A stretch of DNA of 64,000 bases from Thermoactinomycetaceae bacterium (GCA_025449975.1 JANWIG010000061.1:1-64000); one strand, 5' to 3'; numbered from the stretch's first letter, positions 46,177 through 55,136 are shown. Notes: generated by a model not told the origin, from the letters alone. Numbers and translations are program-made.

Positions 46177-47847
46177 TTGAGCAAGAACCAGCGAGGCAAA
46201 TTATATATCTTTGCTCTCGGTGGGTTGGATGAAATCGGAAAAAACATGTATGCCATCCAATATGGAAATGATATTGTCGTGATTGACTCGGGCTTAAAAT
46301 TTCCTGAGGCAGATATGTTAGGAATTGATATTGTGATTCCAGATATTACTTATCTTGTTGAAAATCAAGATAAAGTACGTGGTATTATTTTAACGCATGG
46401 ACATGAGGATCATATCGGCGGGCTTCCTTATATTTTAAAGCAAATCAATGTCCCGATTTTTGCTACTCGGCTGACGATGGGATTGATTGAACACAAGTTA
46501 AAGGAAGCTCACATTTTAAATGAAGTGAAACGGTTTGTAATCACCAATCAATCAGAAATTCATCTTGGTTCGATGAAAGCCACTTTTTTTTATACCAACC
46601 ATAGCATTCCTGACTCAATTGGCGTATGTGTCAATACGCCCGAGGGAAATGTTGTGCATACAGGAGACTTTAAAATTGATACAACTCCTGTCAATGGACA
46701 GACAGCGGATTTGCATAAGATGGCGGAAATTGGGAAAAAGGGTGTTTTGTGTCTATTATCTGATAGTACAAATGCTGAACGGGCTGGATTTACTGGTTCA
46801 GAACGAACGGTAGGAGAAGGGATTAATGAAGTCTTTCGAAAGGCTAGGCAACGGGTGATTGTTGCCACTTTCGCTTCAAATATCCATCGAGTTCAACAAG
46901 TTATTGATGCTTGTTATATGTATGGACGTAAATTGGCCGTAGTCGGTCGTAGTATGGTGAATGTCGTCAACATTGCCTCTGAACTTGGCTACTTACGGAT
47001 CCCGAAAGACTTGTTAATTGATACAGATGACATCAACCGCCTTCCAGCGAATAAGGTGGCCGTCATTTCAACAGGTAGCCAAGGGGAAACCATGTCTGCT
47101 TTGAACCGAATGGCCAATGCTTCTCATCGGAAAATCGAGATTTTACCTGGTGATACAGTGATTATTGCTGCCACACCGATCCCAGGAAATGAAAAAATGA
47201 TTGGTCGAATTATAGATCAGCTATTTCGTATTGGTGCAAACGTGGTTTATAGTGCCAATTCACATGTTCACGTCTCAGGTCATGGTTCTCAAGAAGACTT
47301 AAAACTCATGCTTAGTTTAATGAAGCCCAAGTACTTTTTTCCGATTCATGGTGAGTATCGTATGCTGCGTGCTCACGCCCAACTTGCCGAATCGGTCGGT
47401 GTTCGACCAGAGAATATCTTTATCTGTGATAATGGAGATACTGTAGAGATTGTAGGGGGAAAAGCCAGATACGGTCCGAAATTTACTACAGGAAAAGTGT
47501 TGATTGATGGATTAGGTGTAGGAGATGTTGGAAATATTGTTCTGAGAGACCGCAAATTATTATCACAAGATGGAATTTTAGTAGTTGTTGTCACCCTAAG
47601 TAAAACCAATGGAACGATTCTTTCTGGACCCGATATTATCTCACGAGGTTTTGTATATGTTCGCGAATCGGAACAATTATTAGACGAAGCAACCCAAATA
47701 GTCAATCTAACGATGGAAAGATGTATGAAGGATCAAGTGAGTGAGTGGGCTTCTCTAAAAACGAGTATCCGTGATTCACTTAGCAAGTTCCTTTATGAAC
47801 GGACCCGTCGTCGTCCCATGATTTTACCCATTATTATGGAGGTATAA
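46177..47847 (+). CDS. rnj: Ribonuclease J
   Basis: Metallo-beta-lactamase RNase with 5'-3' exo- and endonuclease activity. It has 556 residues. The zinc motif is complete, THGHEDHIGG near residue 75; HTGDFKID and the beta-CASP VSGHGSQEDLKLM (near 365) follow, and it ends with RRRPMILPIIMEV. Position after dapA equals rnjB of B. subtilis, but B. subtilis J2 has a degenerate metal site (HGHDENIGG), whereas this site matches J1. TTG start with TAGGAGGT. Confidence 0.94.
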   Translation: MSKNQRGKLYIFALGGLDEIGKNMYAIQYGNDIVVIDSGLKFPEADMLGIDIVIPDITYLVENQDKVRGIILTHGHEDHIGGLPYILKQINVPIFATRLTMGLIEHKLKEAHILNEVKRFVITNQSEIHLGSMKATFFYTNHSIPDSIGVCVNTPEGNVVHTGDFKIDTTPVNGQTADLHKMAEIGKKGVLCLLSDSTNAERAGFTGSERTVGEGINEVFRKARQRVIVATFASNIHRVQQVIDACYMYGRKLAVVGRSMVNVVNIASELGYLRIPKDLLIDTDDINRLPANKVAVISTGSQGETMSALNRMANASHRKIEILPGDTVIIAATPIPGNEKMIGRIIDQLFRIGANVVYSANSHVHVSGHGSQEDLKLMLSLMKPKYFFPIHGEYRMLRAHAQLAESVGVRPENIFICDNGDTVEIVGGKARYGPKFTTGKVLIDGLGVGDVGNIVLRDRKLLSQDGILVVVVTLSKTNGTILSGPDIISRGFVYVRESEQLLDEATQIVNLTMERCMKDQVSEWASLKTSIRDSLSKFLYERTRRRPMILPIIMEV

Positions 47848-47854
47848 CTTTTAA

Positions 47855-47895
47855 AATGCCGCAATCCTTTATTCGGAAAGGGATTGTGGCTTTTA
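47855..47895 (+). terminator. Intrinsic terminator after RNase J
   Basis: GCCGCAATCC and GGATTGTGGC form the stem, followed by TTTTATTT. Confidence 0.8.
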
Positions 47896-47909
47896 TTTAT
47901 CATGAAAAC

Positions 47910-47946
47910 AAAACTCAGCTCGTTTCCTTAAGAAGAGCTGAGTTTT
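47910..47946. terminator. Terminator of the nos-like minus-strand genes
   Basis: AAAACTCAGCTC (47910-47921) is perfectly complementary to GAGCTGAGTTTT (47935-47946). On the minus strand it follows nosF by about 30 bases and ends in a T-run. Confidence 0.8.
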
Positions 47947-47978
47947 GCATTGGTCGGATATAGCATGATTCACTTTAT

Positions 47979-48695
47979 CTACAATTGAGAGGCTTTTTCC
48001 ATCGTGGAGTATAGCTGAAGGATTAGCTTCTCTTTATTGGATTGCTTTGCCTCGATTTTTTTCATCAACTTGCCTTGGTGCATATAGCAAATCAGGTCAC
48101 CGACATCCGCAGCAACATCCAGTTGATGGGTGGATAAGATAATGGTGGTGCCATCTTCTTTTAATTGGTCGATCAATTCAACCAATTGTTTCATCCAATA
48201 AGGGTCCAGTCCATTGGTGGGTTCATCTAATAAGAGTAGCTGGGGCTTCCTTAAAATCGCTTGGGCGAAGAGGAGGCGTTGGCGCATCCCTTTGGATAGT
48301 TGGTTTAACTTTTTATTTCGTTTGCTGGCAAGCCCCACTTGTTCTAATGTTTCCTCTATCCTCTCTTTTCCCATCTGACAGAGTGAAGCATAAAAAGAGA
48401 GGAATTCATAGACAGTAAGCAGGCTAGGTAATTGGAAATCATCTGGCATATAGCCGATCTGTTTGACATAAGACGTATGGTTGGACCAGAGTTCTTTCTC
48501 TTCCAATAAAATTTGACCACTGGTCGGTGGGATGATTCCTGCAAGAAGTTGGATCAATGTACTTTTCCCAGCTCCGTTTCCTCCACAAAGGACAAGGCAA
48601 GTTTTTCGCGGGATTTGTAGTGAAAGAGGATGCAGAGCGGTTGTTTGACCATACACTTTCGAAACATCTTGGATTTTGATGATGATTTTATCCAT
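47979..48695 (-). CDS. nosF: NosF-like ABC transporter ATP-binding protein
   Basis: A 238-residue ABC ATPase. Walker A GGNGAGKSTLIQ near 37-48, signature LSKGMRQRLLFAQ near 135, Walker B LLLLDEPTNGLDP and the switch His in STHQ. It shares an operon with a membrane subunit and nosL/nosD homologues, so NosF (energising maturation of the nitrous oxide reductase copper site) is the best assignment; a generic ABC-2 exporter ATPase is the alternative. It overlaps nosY by 8 bases. Confidence 0.8.
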   Translation of the reverse strand: MDKIIIKIQDVSKVYGQTTALHPLSLQIPRKTCLVLCGGNGAGKSTLIQLLAGIIPPTSGQILLEEKELWSNHTSYVKQIGYMPDDFQLPSLLTVYEFLSFYASLCQMGKERIEETLEQVGLASKRNKKLNQLSKGMRQRLLFAQAILRKPQLLLLDEPTNGLDPYWMKQLVELIDQLKEDGTTIILSTHQLDVAADVGDLICYMHQGKLMKKIEAKQSNKEKLILQLYSTMEKASQL

Positions 48696-49509
48696 GTTTT
48701 TTGTTCCTCTCCATTTGCCAGTAGGTTAAAAAGGCTAGAACGACGGTATAGACTAGAAGATAGACTAGCATAATGAGCCAACCAAACCATGATTGAAGGG
48801 ATTGAAAGAGAGAGTCATATGTTTGACCAAAAATAGCCCCTCCTTCCAGCTGAACCACCATGAAGACGCGGACGAATTCAGCTGGGTTAAGGAAAAGGAG
48901 AATGGTCATCCCTGTTTCAATCATGGGATAAGGTAAGAAACTTAAGATGCTGATTAGGGTAATGGGCCAGATCATAATAAAGATAAACCAGACAGCGATC
49001 GATAACATCAAGGCTTGCCAACGGGTTTTTGACACAACACCGAGAAAGATTCCGATGATCAGAAAAAGAACGAGTAACAACAATGCAAAGAGATAGAGCG
49101 ATAAGGCCCATGTGAAGGAAATAACATGCCCAAATAAAAGGCTGAGACAAATCCCGAATCCTAGGCTAAATGTAAGGATAATCCATTGAGAAATCAGCTG
49201 TCCCAAAAATTTCCCAATGAGATAATCCCAAGAGGATAAGGGATAGCTTAAAAGGAGCTTCCACTGACCACTCTCCCGCTCATTGGTGAGGGAAAAGGAA
49301 GAAAGAATCAAAGTCGTCAGTGGTAAGAGATAAAGAATCAAGGTAAACATCGTTCCGATCAGGTTCGTATAATCCCCAAGCGAAGTGATATTTTGTTGCA
49401 TCAATAGAATGAGGCTTAAGACAATCGTCCATAACAATAAGAAAGTGTAAAAGAAGCGTTGGCGAGTGATCGTGCGAATTTCAAAACGAGAGATGGTCCA
49501 GATCTTCAT
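48688..49509 (-). CDS. nosY: NosY-like ABC-2 type permease
   Basis: A 273-residue protein with six strongly hydrophobic helices. LTNERESGQWKLLLSYPLS near 75-95 is a typical cytoplasmic loop of ABC-2/NosY permeases, and it starts KIWTISRFEIRTITRQR. With NosF it would form a transporter that, in N2O-reducing bacteria, interacts with NosD. Overlap with nosF indicates coupled translation. A hairpin lies between it and nosL. Confidence 0.8.
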   Translation of the reverse strand: MKIWTISRFEIRTITRQRFFYTFLLLWTIVLSLILLMQQNITSLGDYTNLIGTMFTLILYLLPLTTLILSSFSLTNERESGQWKLLLSYPLSSWDYLIGKFLGQLISQWIILTFSLGFGICLSLLFGHVISFTWALSLYLFALLLLVLFLIIGIFLGVVSKTRWQALMLSIAVWFIFIMIWPITLISILSFLPYPMIETGMTILLFLNPAEFVRVFMVVQLEGGAIFGQTYDSLFQSLQSWFGWLIMLVYLLVYTVVLAFLTYWQMERNKKHG

Positions 49510-49532
49510 TTTTGTTCACCTTTTCGTAAAAA

Positions 49533-49562
49533 AGAACCGAATTCACCCAATTCGGTTCTTTG
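49533..49562 (-). terminator. Hairpin between nosL and nosY
   Basis: AAGAACCGAATT and AATTCGGTTCTT flank CACCC. On the minus strand it is followed by TTTTTT, so nosDL transcripts may partly stop before nosYF. Confidence 0.7.
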
Positions 49563-49581
49563 CATATTGAATTCCTAAAGA

Positions 49582-50196
49582 TTAGTGGCTGTGATTGTGA
49601 TCGTTTTGTTGTTGGTTGTCGTGGTGCATATTTTGTTCATTTTGCTCTGTGTGGTTTTGATCATGGTGATCCATTTGTTGTTCATCGTGTCTGTGTTGAT
49701 GACCATGTTCTTGTTTCATTTTTTCCATCATCTCTTTGTTGCGTTCCCAAGAATGTTTCTGCAATTCCTCGTAAGTCATTACTTTTCCTTTACCTTCTTT
49801 TTTTACATATTCCTGTGCATCTTTTTCATTTTCAAAGGAGAGTACGCCGTATGCCATCGGTGTTTTAAAATCTTTGTGATAAGCGAAGGTAGCTGAGTCG
49901 AGCGGAATCCATTTTTTAGTATGATAGTCACGGACAAAGTGGACAGTCACTTTTTCATCTTTATTTTTTTCGATCCATTCAAACATACAGCCGATATCAT
50001 CAAATTTCAATATTTTCTTATTGTCTAGGTGGGTCTGTGTGGCAAATTGATCATCTTTGACAGCCATTTGACAGATATCGCATTTATCATTTTTTTCATC
50101 GATGGCTACCGCTTGAGGTAGAGCATCGTTACAGGCAGAAAGGATGATAGCGAGTAGAAACAACGCTGTTAAAGGAAGTAGATATTTTTTTCTCAT
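49582..50196 (-). CDS. nosL: NosL-family copper-binding lipoprotein with His-rich tail
   Basis: A 204-residue lipoprotein: signal peptide with lipobox ILSAC (Cys22). The NosL copper motif is CDICQM near 39-44 (C-x2-C-x-M), with DDIGCMFEW downstream. The last ~50 residues are a His/Gln/Asp/Asn-rich tail with HGHQHRH and DHNHSH clusters, likely an extra metal-binding arm. In the nos system NosL delivers Cu(I) to the reductase. GGGAGG precedes ATG 50196; the ATGA overlap couples it to nosD. Confidence 0.88.
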   Translation of the reverse strand: MRKKYLLPLTALFLLAIILSACNDALPQAVAIDEKNDKCDICQMAVKDDQFATQTHLDNKKILKFDDIGCMFEWIEKNKDEKVTVHFVRDYHTKKWIPLDSATFAYHKDFKTPMAYGVLSFENEKDAQEYVKKEGKGKVMTYEELQKHSWERNKEMMEKMKQEHGHQHRHDEQQMDHHDQNHTEQNEQNMHHDNQQQNDHNHSH

Positions 50197-51479
50197 ATTT
50201 TTTTCCTCCCAGTCCATAAAGTAAGACAACTGATGGTTAGTAAGAATAAACCAAAAAGCCAGATGGATAAAGGCGATGAAACAACGGATTGCGCTTCTAG
50301 ATTATTTACCGAAAGTGCCGGTTGCTGATCTGTTAATAATAAAGAAGAAGGACTTTTTAGCAACCGTTCCAATAAAGTCATCCCGGGTGATTGGAAAAAG
50401 AGTTGATAAGCGGGATATTGACTTGTTAAAGATAAGAAGTAGGGATCGGCATGAAAAGGAATATCGCTTCGACCATCTCCAGTGAAATCCAAACGGAGAG
50501 GTTGATCCCAAAAATTTTCTTTGATTTGATTATGGCTACTACTGATGGCGAGAGCTTGATGGATATTTCCTTGGAAATCGTTTTTCTCTATTTTGTTTTT
50601 CTCAGATTGGTTCACCTGTAGGGCGATAAAATTGCTTTTGATGCTGTTTTGTTGAAAATGGTTATCGCTGGAGTTATCGATAGAGATTCCTATTCGGTTG
50701 TGCATAATCTTATTTCGTGAAATGTCGGTATCTACAGCTTTGTAAAAGAATAGTCCTTGTGAATTGTAACTTTCTTGGTTATAGGAGAAATCGTTCTCGA
50801 TGATCGAGGTTTGGTTTGTTTCCATCACCATTGCGCCGGCGACATTGTGATGTGAGTTGTTTTGGATCAACTTGGTTCCATCGGAAAACATCAGATGGAT
50901 TCCATAGCGTGAGTTATTGATGGTATTTTTGGTTAGTTGATTATGGTGACTATTTTCGAGATAAAGCCCATCTAGTACTTGTTCTAGTTTTACTTGACTG
51001 ATCTGATTATGATCGCTATACCAGAGGTCGATCCCATTGTGCGGTTGGTTTGGATGGGTTCCGCGAACCTCAATTTTCGCCAGTTTGTTGTATCTGGCTT
51101 CATCTAGTTTCATTCCATAACCGCTCGTCTCGATCTGTAGTTCTTGAAATTGATGATGATCGCCTGAGACGGTTATGGCTGTTGCCCCTTGCTGCTTACT
51201 GCACTGGATGATGGTGATATTTTTCACAATCACATGGCTAGAAGAGACAGAAAGAACAGGTTGACTTGAGCAAGAGCGTAAAATCACCTTCCCTTTCCCT
51301 TGTAGAGTGAGGGGTTTATTGATTACCCAATTTCCTTCATAGGTCCCTTCGGCCAATTCAATGACAGAACCGGCTGGGGCAGTGCGAATTTGTTGCGTTA
51401 GGGCATCGGTTGCAAGCACTTTTGCAGGCCAAACCAGTAGTAGAGTTAAAAAAGTGAGAAGTACAGTTAGTGGTCTCAT
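50193..51479 (-). CDS. nosD: NosD-like right-handed beta-helix protein
   Basis: A 428-residue exported protein: signal peptide (to about VLA, residue 23), then ~300 residues of parallel beta-helix coils with repeated N-x-I/G-I patterns (SRYGIHLMFSDGT, NRIGISIDNSSDN, HNQIKENFWD), and a C-terminal membrane helix followed by GRKKI. NosD binds NosFY outside the membrane during copper-site assembly. ATG 51479 has AAAGGA upstream; TTG 51488 is an alternative. The expected nosZ is not next to it. Confidence 0.87.
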   Translation of the reverse strand: MRPLTVLLTFLTLLLVWPAKVLATDALTQQIRTAPAGSVIELAEGTYEGNWVINKPLTLQGKGKVILRSCSSQPVLSVSSSHVIVKNITIIQCSKQQGATAITVSGDHHQFQELQIETSGYGMKLDEARYNKLAKIEVRGTHPNQPHNGIDLWYSDHNQISQVKLEQVLDGLYLENSHHNQLTKNTINNSRYGIHLMFSDGTKLIQNNSHHNVAGAMVMETNQTSIIENDFSYNQESYNSQGLFFYKAVDTDISRNKIMHNRIGISIDNSSDNHFQQNSIKSNFIALQVNQSEKNKIEKNDFQGNIHQALAISSSHNQIKENFWDQPLRLDFTGDGRSDIPFHADPYFLSLTSQYPAYQLFFQSPGMTLLERLLKSPSSLLLTDQQPALSVNNLEAQSVVSSPLSIWLFGLFLLTISCLTLWTGRKKI

Positions 51480-51506
51480 ATGGATCAAAGTCCTTTTAAA
51501 AACTTG

Positions 51507-51524
51507 GATCAGCGGGTGCTGATC
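51507..51524 (-). promoter_or_regulatory. Inverted repeat in the nosD leader
   Basis: GATCAGC, four bases, GCTGATC form a perfect 7-bp dyad 28 bases before the nosD start. It might be a regulator-binding site or a leader hairpin. The regulator is unknown. Confidence 0.4.
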
Positions 51525-51683
51525 AATAAAACTACATTTAGTTTAACGAACAATGTCACAAAGACAAATGGCTCTTAGGGACTATTTTTATCCACTAGAA
51601 GCAATAAAAGTTGTTTGTAGAAGAATAGAGCATTCCGAAATGACACAATCTAACAGTAATCAAACAAGAGGAAGTGTTACCTG

Positions 51684-51863
51684 ATGTTTCTAGAAGGTCC
51701 CCTTTATTCTTTGTTTGTGTATGGTGATCTTCTCTTTGTTATTTTTTTATTTGTTATGGGTTTTTACCGAAGAAAAAAGGAAGAGAGGAAACCGTATCCA
51801 AATAAATGGTCTTCACATTTGTTGCAAATCTTAAGAAAAGAGAGTGGATGGGATGATCTTTGA
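51684..51863 (+). CDS. Small single-helix membrane protein
   Basis: A 59-residue frame. Residues 6-26 (LYSLFVYGDLLFVIFLFVMGF) are hydrophobic and are followed by a basic stretch RRKKEERK, a plausible N-out single-span protein. AGAGGA lies 12 bases before ATG 51684. The stop falls inside a terminator hairpin. It is divergent from nosD. I do not recognise the family and it could be a chance frame. Confidence 0.45.
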   Translation: MFLEGPLYSLFVYGDLLFVIFLFVMGFYRRKKEERKPYPNKWSSHLLQILRKESGWDDL

Positions 51864-51880
51864 TCCACTCTCTTTTTTAT
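51837..51880. terminator. Bidirectional terminator between small ORF and SDR gene
   Basis: AAAGAGAGTGGAT pairs with ATCCACTCTCTTT around ~16 bases and T-runs flank it on both strands, serving the convergent genes. Confidence 0.8.
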
Positions 51881-52693
51881 TTATTTTGTCATGGCATGGG
51901 AGGAAGAAGTTTTGGATTGCTCTTTTTTTAAAAAGCGATCGTACATCTTTTTGTTGAAATAGAAAAATAAGGATGGCAGCCATCTTTTGAGGAGGAGCAT
52001 CCAAGAGATTCCCGCAGGGATTACCTTTACCCGCGGTCGCTTCATTAATTGGATCGCGTGACGAGCTACACGATCGACATCGAGAGAATGGCGCAGTATG
52101 AATGGAGGAAAAAGTGCAGCAGGATCTTCTTCTCGAAAAAAAGGGGTCTGAACGGGGCCAGGACAAAGCACTCCTACTTGGATTTGTGGGCTAAATTCCA
52201 ATTGGAGAGCCTCTGAAAAGCCAAGCAAGGCAAATTTTGATGCACAATAAGCTGCCAAATTGGGTGTACCTGTTAAAGCAGCGACAGAAGCGATGTTGAT
52301 AATTTTTCCGCTTCCTTGTTGAAGCATCCAAGGTAGGACTGCTTGTGTTAGCTGGACCGTGCCCAAATAGTTGGTTTCCATCATACCACGATAGTCTGAG
52401 ATGGGGGTTTGGAGTGCCCCACCAAACTTTCCGTATCCGGCATTATTGATGAGAACATGGATCTGTCCATAATGAGAGATAACGTAATTGACGAGTGCTT
52501 CAACCTGTGTTGAATCGGTAATATCACAAGGAAAATAATCACCGTGCTCCAGTTGTTGAGTGACAGCAGAAAGTTGATCCGGATTGCGCGACACCAAAAT
52601 GGGGAAGTATATGTTTGATCGACCTAGTCGTAGGGCAATCGCCTTCCCAATCCCGCTGGATGCACCAGTCAGGAGAACGATTTGCTTCTGCAT
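51881..52693 (-). CDS. Short-chain dehydrogenase/reductase
   Basis: A 270-residue SDR. TGASSGIGKAIALRLG (cofactor binding) begins near residue 8, NNAG near 87, and catalytic Ser in NIASVAALTG followed by YCASK (Tyr-x3-Lys) near 155. Substrate unknown. Start ATG 52693 follows AAAGGAGC; an upstream in-frame ATG at 52708 overlaps that site. It lies 15 bases after the aldolase-like gene, so the two are probably one operon. Confidence 0.9.
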   Translation of the reverse strand: MQKQIVLLTGASSGIGKAIALRLGRSNIYFPILVSRNPDQLSAVTQQLEHGDYFPCDITDSTQVEALVNYVISHYGQIHVLINNAGYGKFGGALQTPISDYRGMMETNYLGTVQLTQAVLPWMLQQGSGKIINIASVAALTGTPNLAAYCASKFALLGFSEALQLEFSPQIQVGVLCPGPVQTPFFREEDPAALFPPFILRHSLDVDRVARHAIQLMKRPRVKVIPAGISWMLLLKRWLPSLFFYFNKKMYDRFLKKEQSKTSSSHAMTK

Positions 52694-52708
52694 AGCGGCT
52701 CCTTTCAT

Positions 52709-53809
52709 TTAGCTCATCGGTACTTGAGGTAGTATTTTCCCATCGATTCGTTCAAAAATATCTTCTAAGTTTCTTCCGGTAATCGTCAATCCATGATTTT
52801 TTAAGCCGATAATCGCTCGGGAAGGATCCTCTGCTTGACGGACGAGCTTGGCTACTGCTTCGGCTAGTTGAATCGTTCCACAAGGATAATTGATTTCTGT
52901 GGAGGGAATTCCCTCGATCCAAGCATGTATATGGACGATGGCGCCTACCTGCGGATGTTCAGAATAGATCATCCAATGTTCAATCGCATCAACTGAGACC
53001 CTTCGTGGTTTCACATTTGGTGGTACACTGATCTCCACCGCAGCTTCCTCAGCGTTGAAGTCTTTGATATACAAAATATCACGACCGATTTCGTTCAAAG
53101 CTCCTTTGTTGACACCGCTGGCACTCATCCAAAAGGCATTTTGACCAGCAGCAGCTCGTGCGCTTAAATTTCCATAGCTAAGCCCACCGATGCCAAAGAG
53201 ACGTTGAATATGGCGCAGATCTTTAGGAGATAGTACCTGTTCGATCGGAAAGGGAGTAGGAAGGAGATTCATCTCTTCCAATTTACGTCCGGCTAAACTT
53301 AAACTTTGGGTAACTTGATTCCCTTTCCATAGATGGGAAGGTAGGTCAGGAACAAAGATATTATTGATCACTAGCTTTGATTGGGCTAATGGTTCAATCC
53401 GTTTGAATACTTCGTTAAAGTAGTTGGGCTTTCCTTCGCTTCCCGAAATCGAATAACAGCCTTGTTCTAAGGTAATAAAATAGGTCTGATGCGGAAAGGA
53501 AGAGCGGTCGAGAAATAACATCATATTGCCAAGGGAACGAATTAAAATGGGATAAGCAACAGAGAGCACATTGGCACGATGGAGCGTTGTGAAATTTTCG
53601 GTAACGGTGATCACAAACGTCCCATTTCCTTTGCGCCGAAAAGATTGAGGGTGTGTTGGATCCACAAAATTAAAGACTAGCTGAATTTCCGGATTGGGTT
53701 CCTCACAAAATTGGTAACCATGTTCTTCCATTTTGTTGCGGATACCGATAGCAAAATGTTCTAAGGTGACTGTTGTTTTCCAATTTCCTGTGAATGTAAA
53801 TGAACGCAT
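52709..53809 (-). CDS. Class II aldolase/adducin-domain protein with N-terminal extension
   Basis: A 366-residue protein. The C-terminal ~200 residues are class II aldolase: GGLSYGNLSARA and SASGVNKG, then the zinc pair VHIHAW near 290 and GLKNHGLTITG near 340. The N-terminal ~150 residues (FTFTGNWKTTVTLEHFA onward) match no domain I recognise. AAAAGGAGGG precedes ATG 53809; the frame is open upstream but without a ribosome site. Reaction unknown; co-directional with an SDR, suggesting a sugar or polyol step. Confidence 0.82.
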   Translation of the reverse strand: MRSFTFTGNWKTTVTLEHFAIGIRNKMEEHGYQFCEEPNPEIQLVFNFVDPTHPQSFRRKGNGTFVITVTENFTTLHRANVLSVAYPILIRSLGNMMLFLDRSSFPHQTYFITLEQGCYSISGSEGKPNYFNEVFKRIEPLAQSKLVINNIFVPDLPSHLWKGNQVTQSLSLAGRKLEEMNLLPTPFPIEQVLSPKDLRHIQRLFGIGGLSYGNLSARAAAGQNAFWMSASGVNKGALNEIGRDILYIKDFNAEEAAVEISVPPNVKPRRVSVDAIEHWMIYSEHPQVGAIVHIHAWIEGIPSTEINYPCGTIQLAEAVAKLVRQAEDPSRAIIGLKNHGLTITGRNLEDIFERIDGKILPQVPMS

Positions 53810-53956
53810 AATCGAACCCTCCTTTTTAACTATTTTTACCAAATAGAGGTTTTTTATGTAAAAAACTTTTTCCATTGAAAAACGAGTAGAAATAACCGAG
53901 AAGGAATTCGTACATACTAGAGTTGAAATAAAGACGGAATAGAAGGAGACGAAAAG

Positions 53957-54664
53957 ATGAGTGAACAAACCCCCGCAGTGGAAGAAAATAAGAAAAAAAG
54001 TGTATTGCAAGCGATTCAACAACTTGGACAAACCAATGTTCCCTCCGTTGATTCCAATGTGTTTTGTTTAACGATTATCGGTCAGGTAGAGGGACATCTG
54101 GTAATGCCACCCCAAAATAAAACGACCAAATACGAACATGTGATTCCGCAGATCGTAGCAGTAGAGCAAAATGAAAAAATTGACGGGATGGTCGTCATTT
54201 TAAATACCGTTGGTGGTGATGTGGAAGCAGGGTTGGCCATCGCTGAGATGATTGCTTCGATGAAGAAACCGACGGTCTCGATCGTGTTAGGTGGTGGGCA
54301 TAGTATCGGGGTGCCGATTGCTGTAGCAGCAGATGTCTCGTTTATCACGGAAACTGCAACCATGACGATTCATCCGATTCGCCTCACAGGACTAGTTATT
54401 GGTGTTCCGCAAACTTTTGAGTATTTGGAAAAGATGCAGGATCGTGTGATCCGTTTTATTTCTAATCATTCCAATGTCTCGGAGAAGGATTTTCGGGAAT
54501 TGATGTTTCGGACGGGCGAGCTGGCAAGGGATATCGGGACCAATGTGATCGGAAAAGAGGCAGTTAGATTGGGATTGATTGATCGAGTGGGTGGCATTTC
54601 CGATGCCTTAACTGAGTTAAATCGATTGATCGAACTGAGAAAAGGAGAGAAACCGCTATCATGA
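53957..54664 (+). CDS. tepA: ClpP-family serine protease TepA
   Basis: A 235-residue cytosolic ClpP/SppA-like protease. The catalytic Ser is in [16 protein letters not shown] near 115 and the His in [12 protein letters not shown] near 140, with [17 protein letters not shown] before them. In B. subtilis TepA degrades exported-protein precursors or signal peptides. ATG 53957 with GAAGGAGACG. It overlaps ylzJ by 4 bases. Confidence 0.94.
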   Translation: MSEQTPAVEENKKKSVLQAIQQLGQTNVPSVDSNVFCLTIIGQVEGHLVMPPQNKTTKYEHVIPQIVAVEQNEKIDGMVVILNTVGGDVEAGLAIAEMIASMKKPTVSIVLGGGHSIGVPIAVAADVSFITETATMTIHPIRLTGLVIGVPQTFEYLEKMQDRVIRFISNHSNVSEKDFRELMFRTGELARDIGTNVIGKEAVRLGLIDRVGGISDALTELNRLIELRKGEKPLS

Positions 54665-54882
54665 TTTATGATACTTCCCTTCCTCCCGAACTGGTTTTTC
54701 AAGATCAGACACAACCCGCCCCTCAATATCAGGAGATTGTGATTGAGGGGGTTCAGATGTTGGTAGAGGTAAACCAATCGGCAGAAGCTCGAATTGTAAG
54801 GCTTTTAAGTGGCGATCCGCAAGATTATCTAAATCCGAGATTTCAACCCGGAAATGTGATCCAATGGATTCCAAAAATTTAA
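54661..54882 (+). CDS. ylzJ: YlzJ-like protein
   Basis: A 73-residue protein starting at ATG 54661, which overlaps the tepA stop (ATGA). [10 protein letters not shown] near the start, a central GVQMLVEV and [12 protein letters not shown] near the end match the YlzJ family found between tepA and spoIIIE in Bacillales. Function unknown. Confidence 0.85.
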   Translation: MIYDTSLPPELVFQDQTQPAPQYQEIVIEGVQMLVEVNQSAEARIVRLLSGDPQDYLNPRFQPGNVIQWIPKI

Positions 54883-54890
54883 AAGTATTT

Positions 54891-54919
54891 TTTATTGGTG
54901 GGGTGATCCGTGCTATAAT
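54891..54919 (+). promoter_or_regulatory. Strong extended -10 promoter upstream of the TnpB element
   Basis: TGCTATAAT (TATAAT at 54914-54919) with TTTATT 17 bases upstream. It probably once drove spoIIIE directly; now ~1.25 kb of inserted sequence separates them. Confidence 0.6.
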
Positions 54920-55080
54920 GAATGTTATGGATTGGTAAAGTTCAAGAAGGCAAGATAACATTTAGGTTAAATATATAAAAGATTGTAAAAACCTTTTAGC
55001 TAATCGTGATATTTGTCTTAAATTGGAATAGTAGGTGGTTTGGAGGATGTATTTTATTCGAGAATTTCCAGGGGAAATGA

Positions 55081-55136
55081 GTGCGGCACAACAGATATCA
55101 AGTGCTAGATATCTAATCCTTGCCGAGATAACGCAC
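55081..55136 (+). other. Nested hairpin upstream of tnpB
   Basis: GTGCG (55081-55085) pairs with CGCAC (55132-55136), GGCA with TGCC inside it, and AGATATC (55093-55099) with GATATCT (55108-55114) at the tip. I matched it to no known riboswitch or intron core. Confidence 0.45.

Noticed and set aside
49560-49896. Two plus-strand frames with hydrophobic sequence
   Set aside because: They are antisense to the His-rich tail of nosL, whose codons read as Val/Leu/Phe-rich on the opposite strand.
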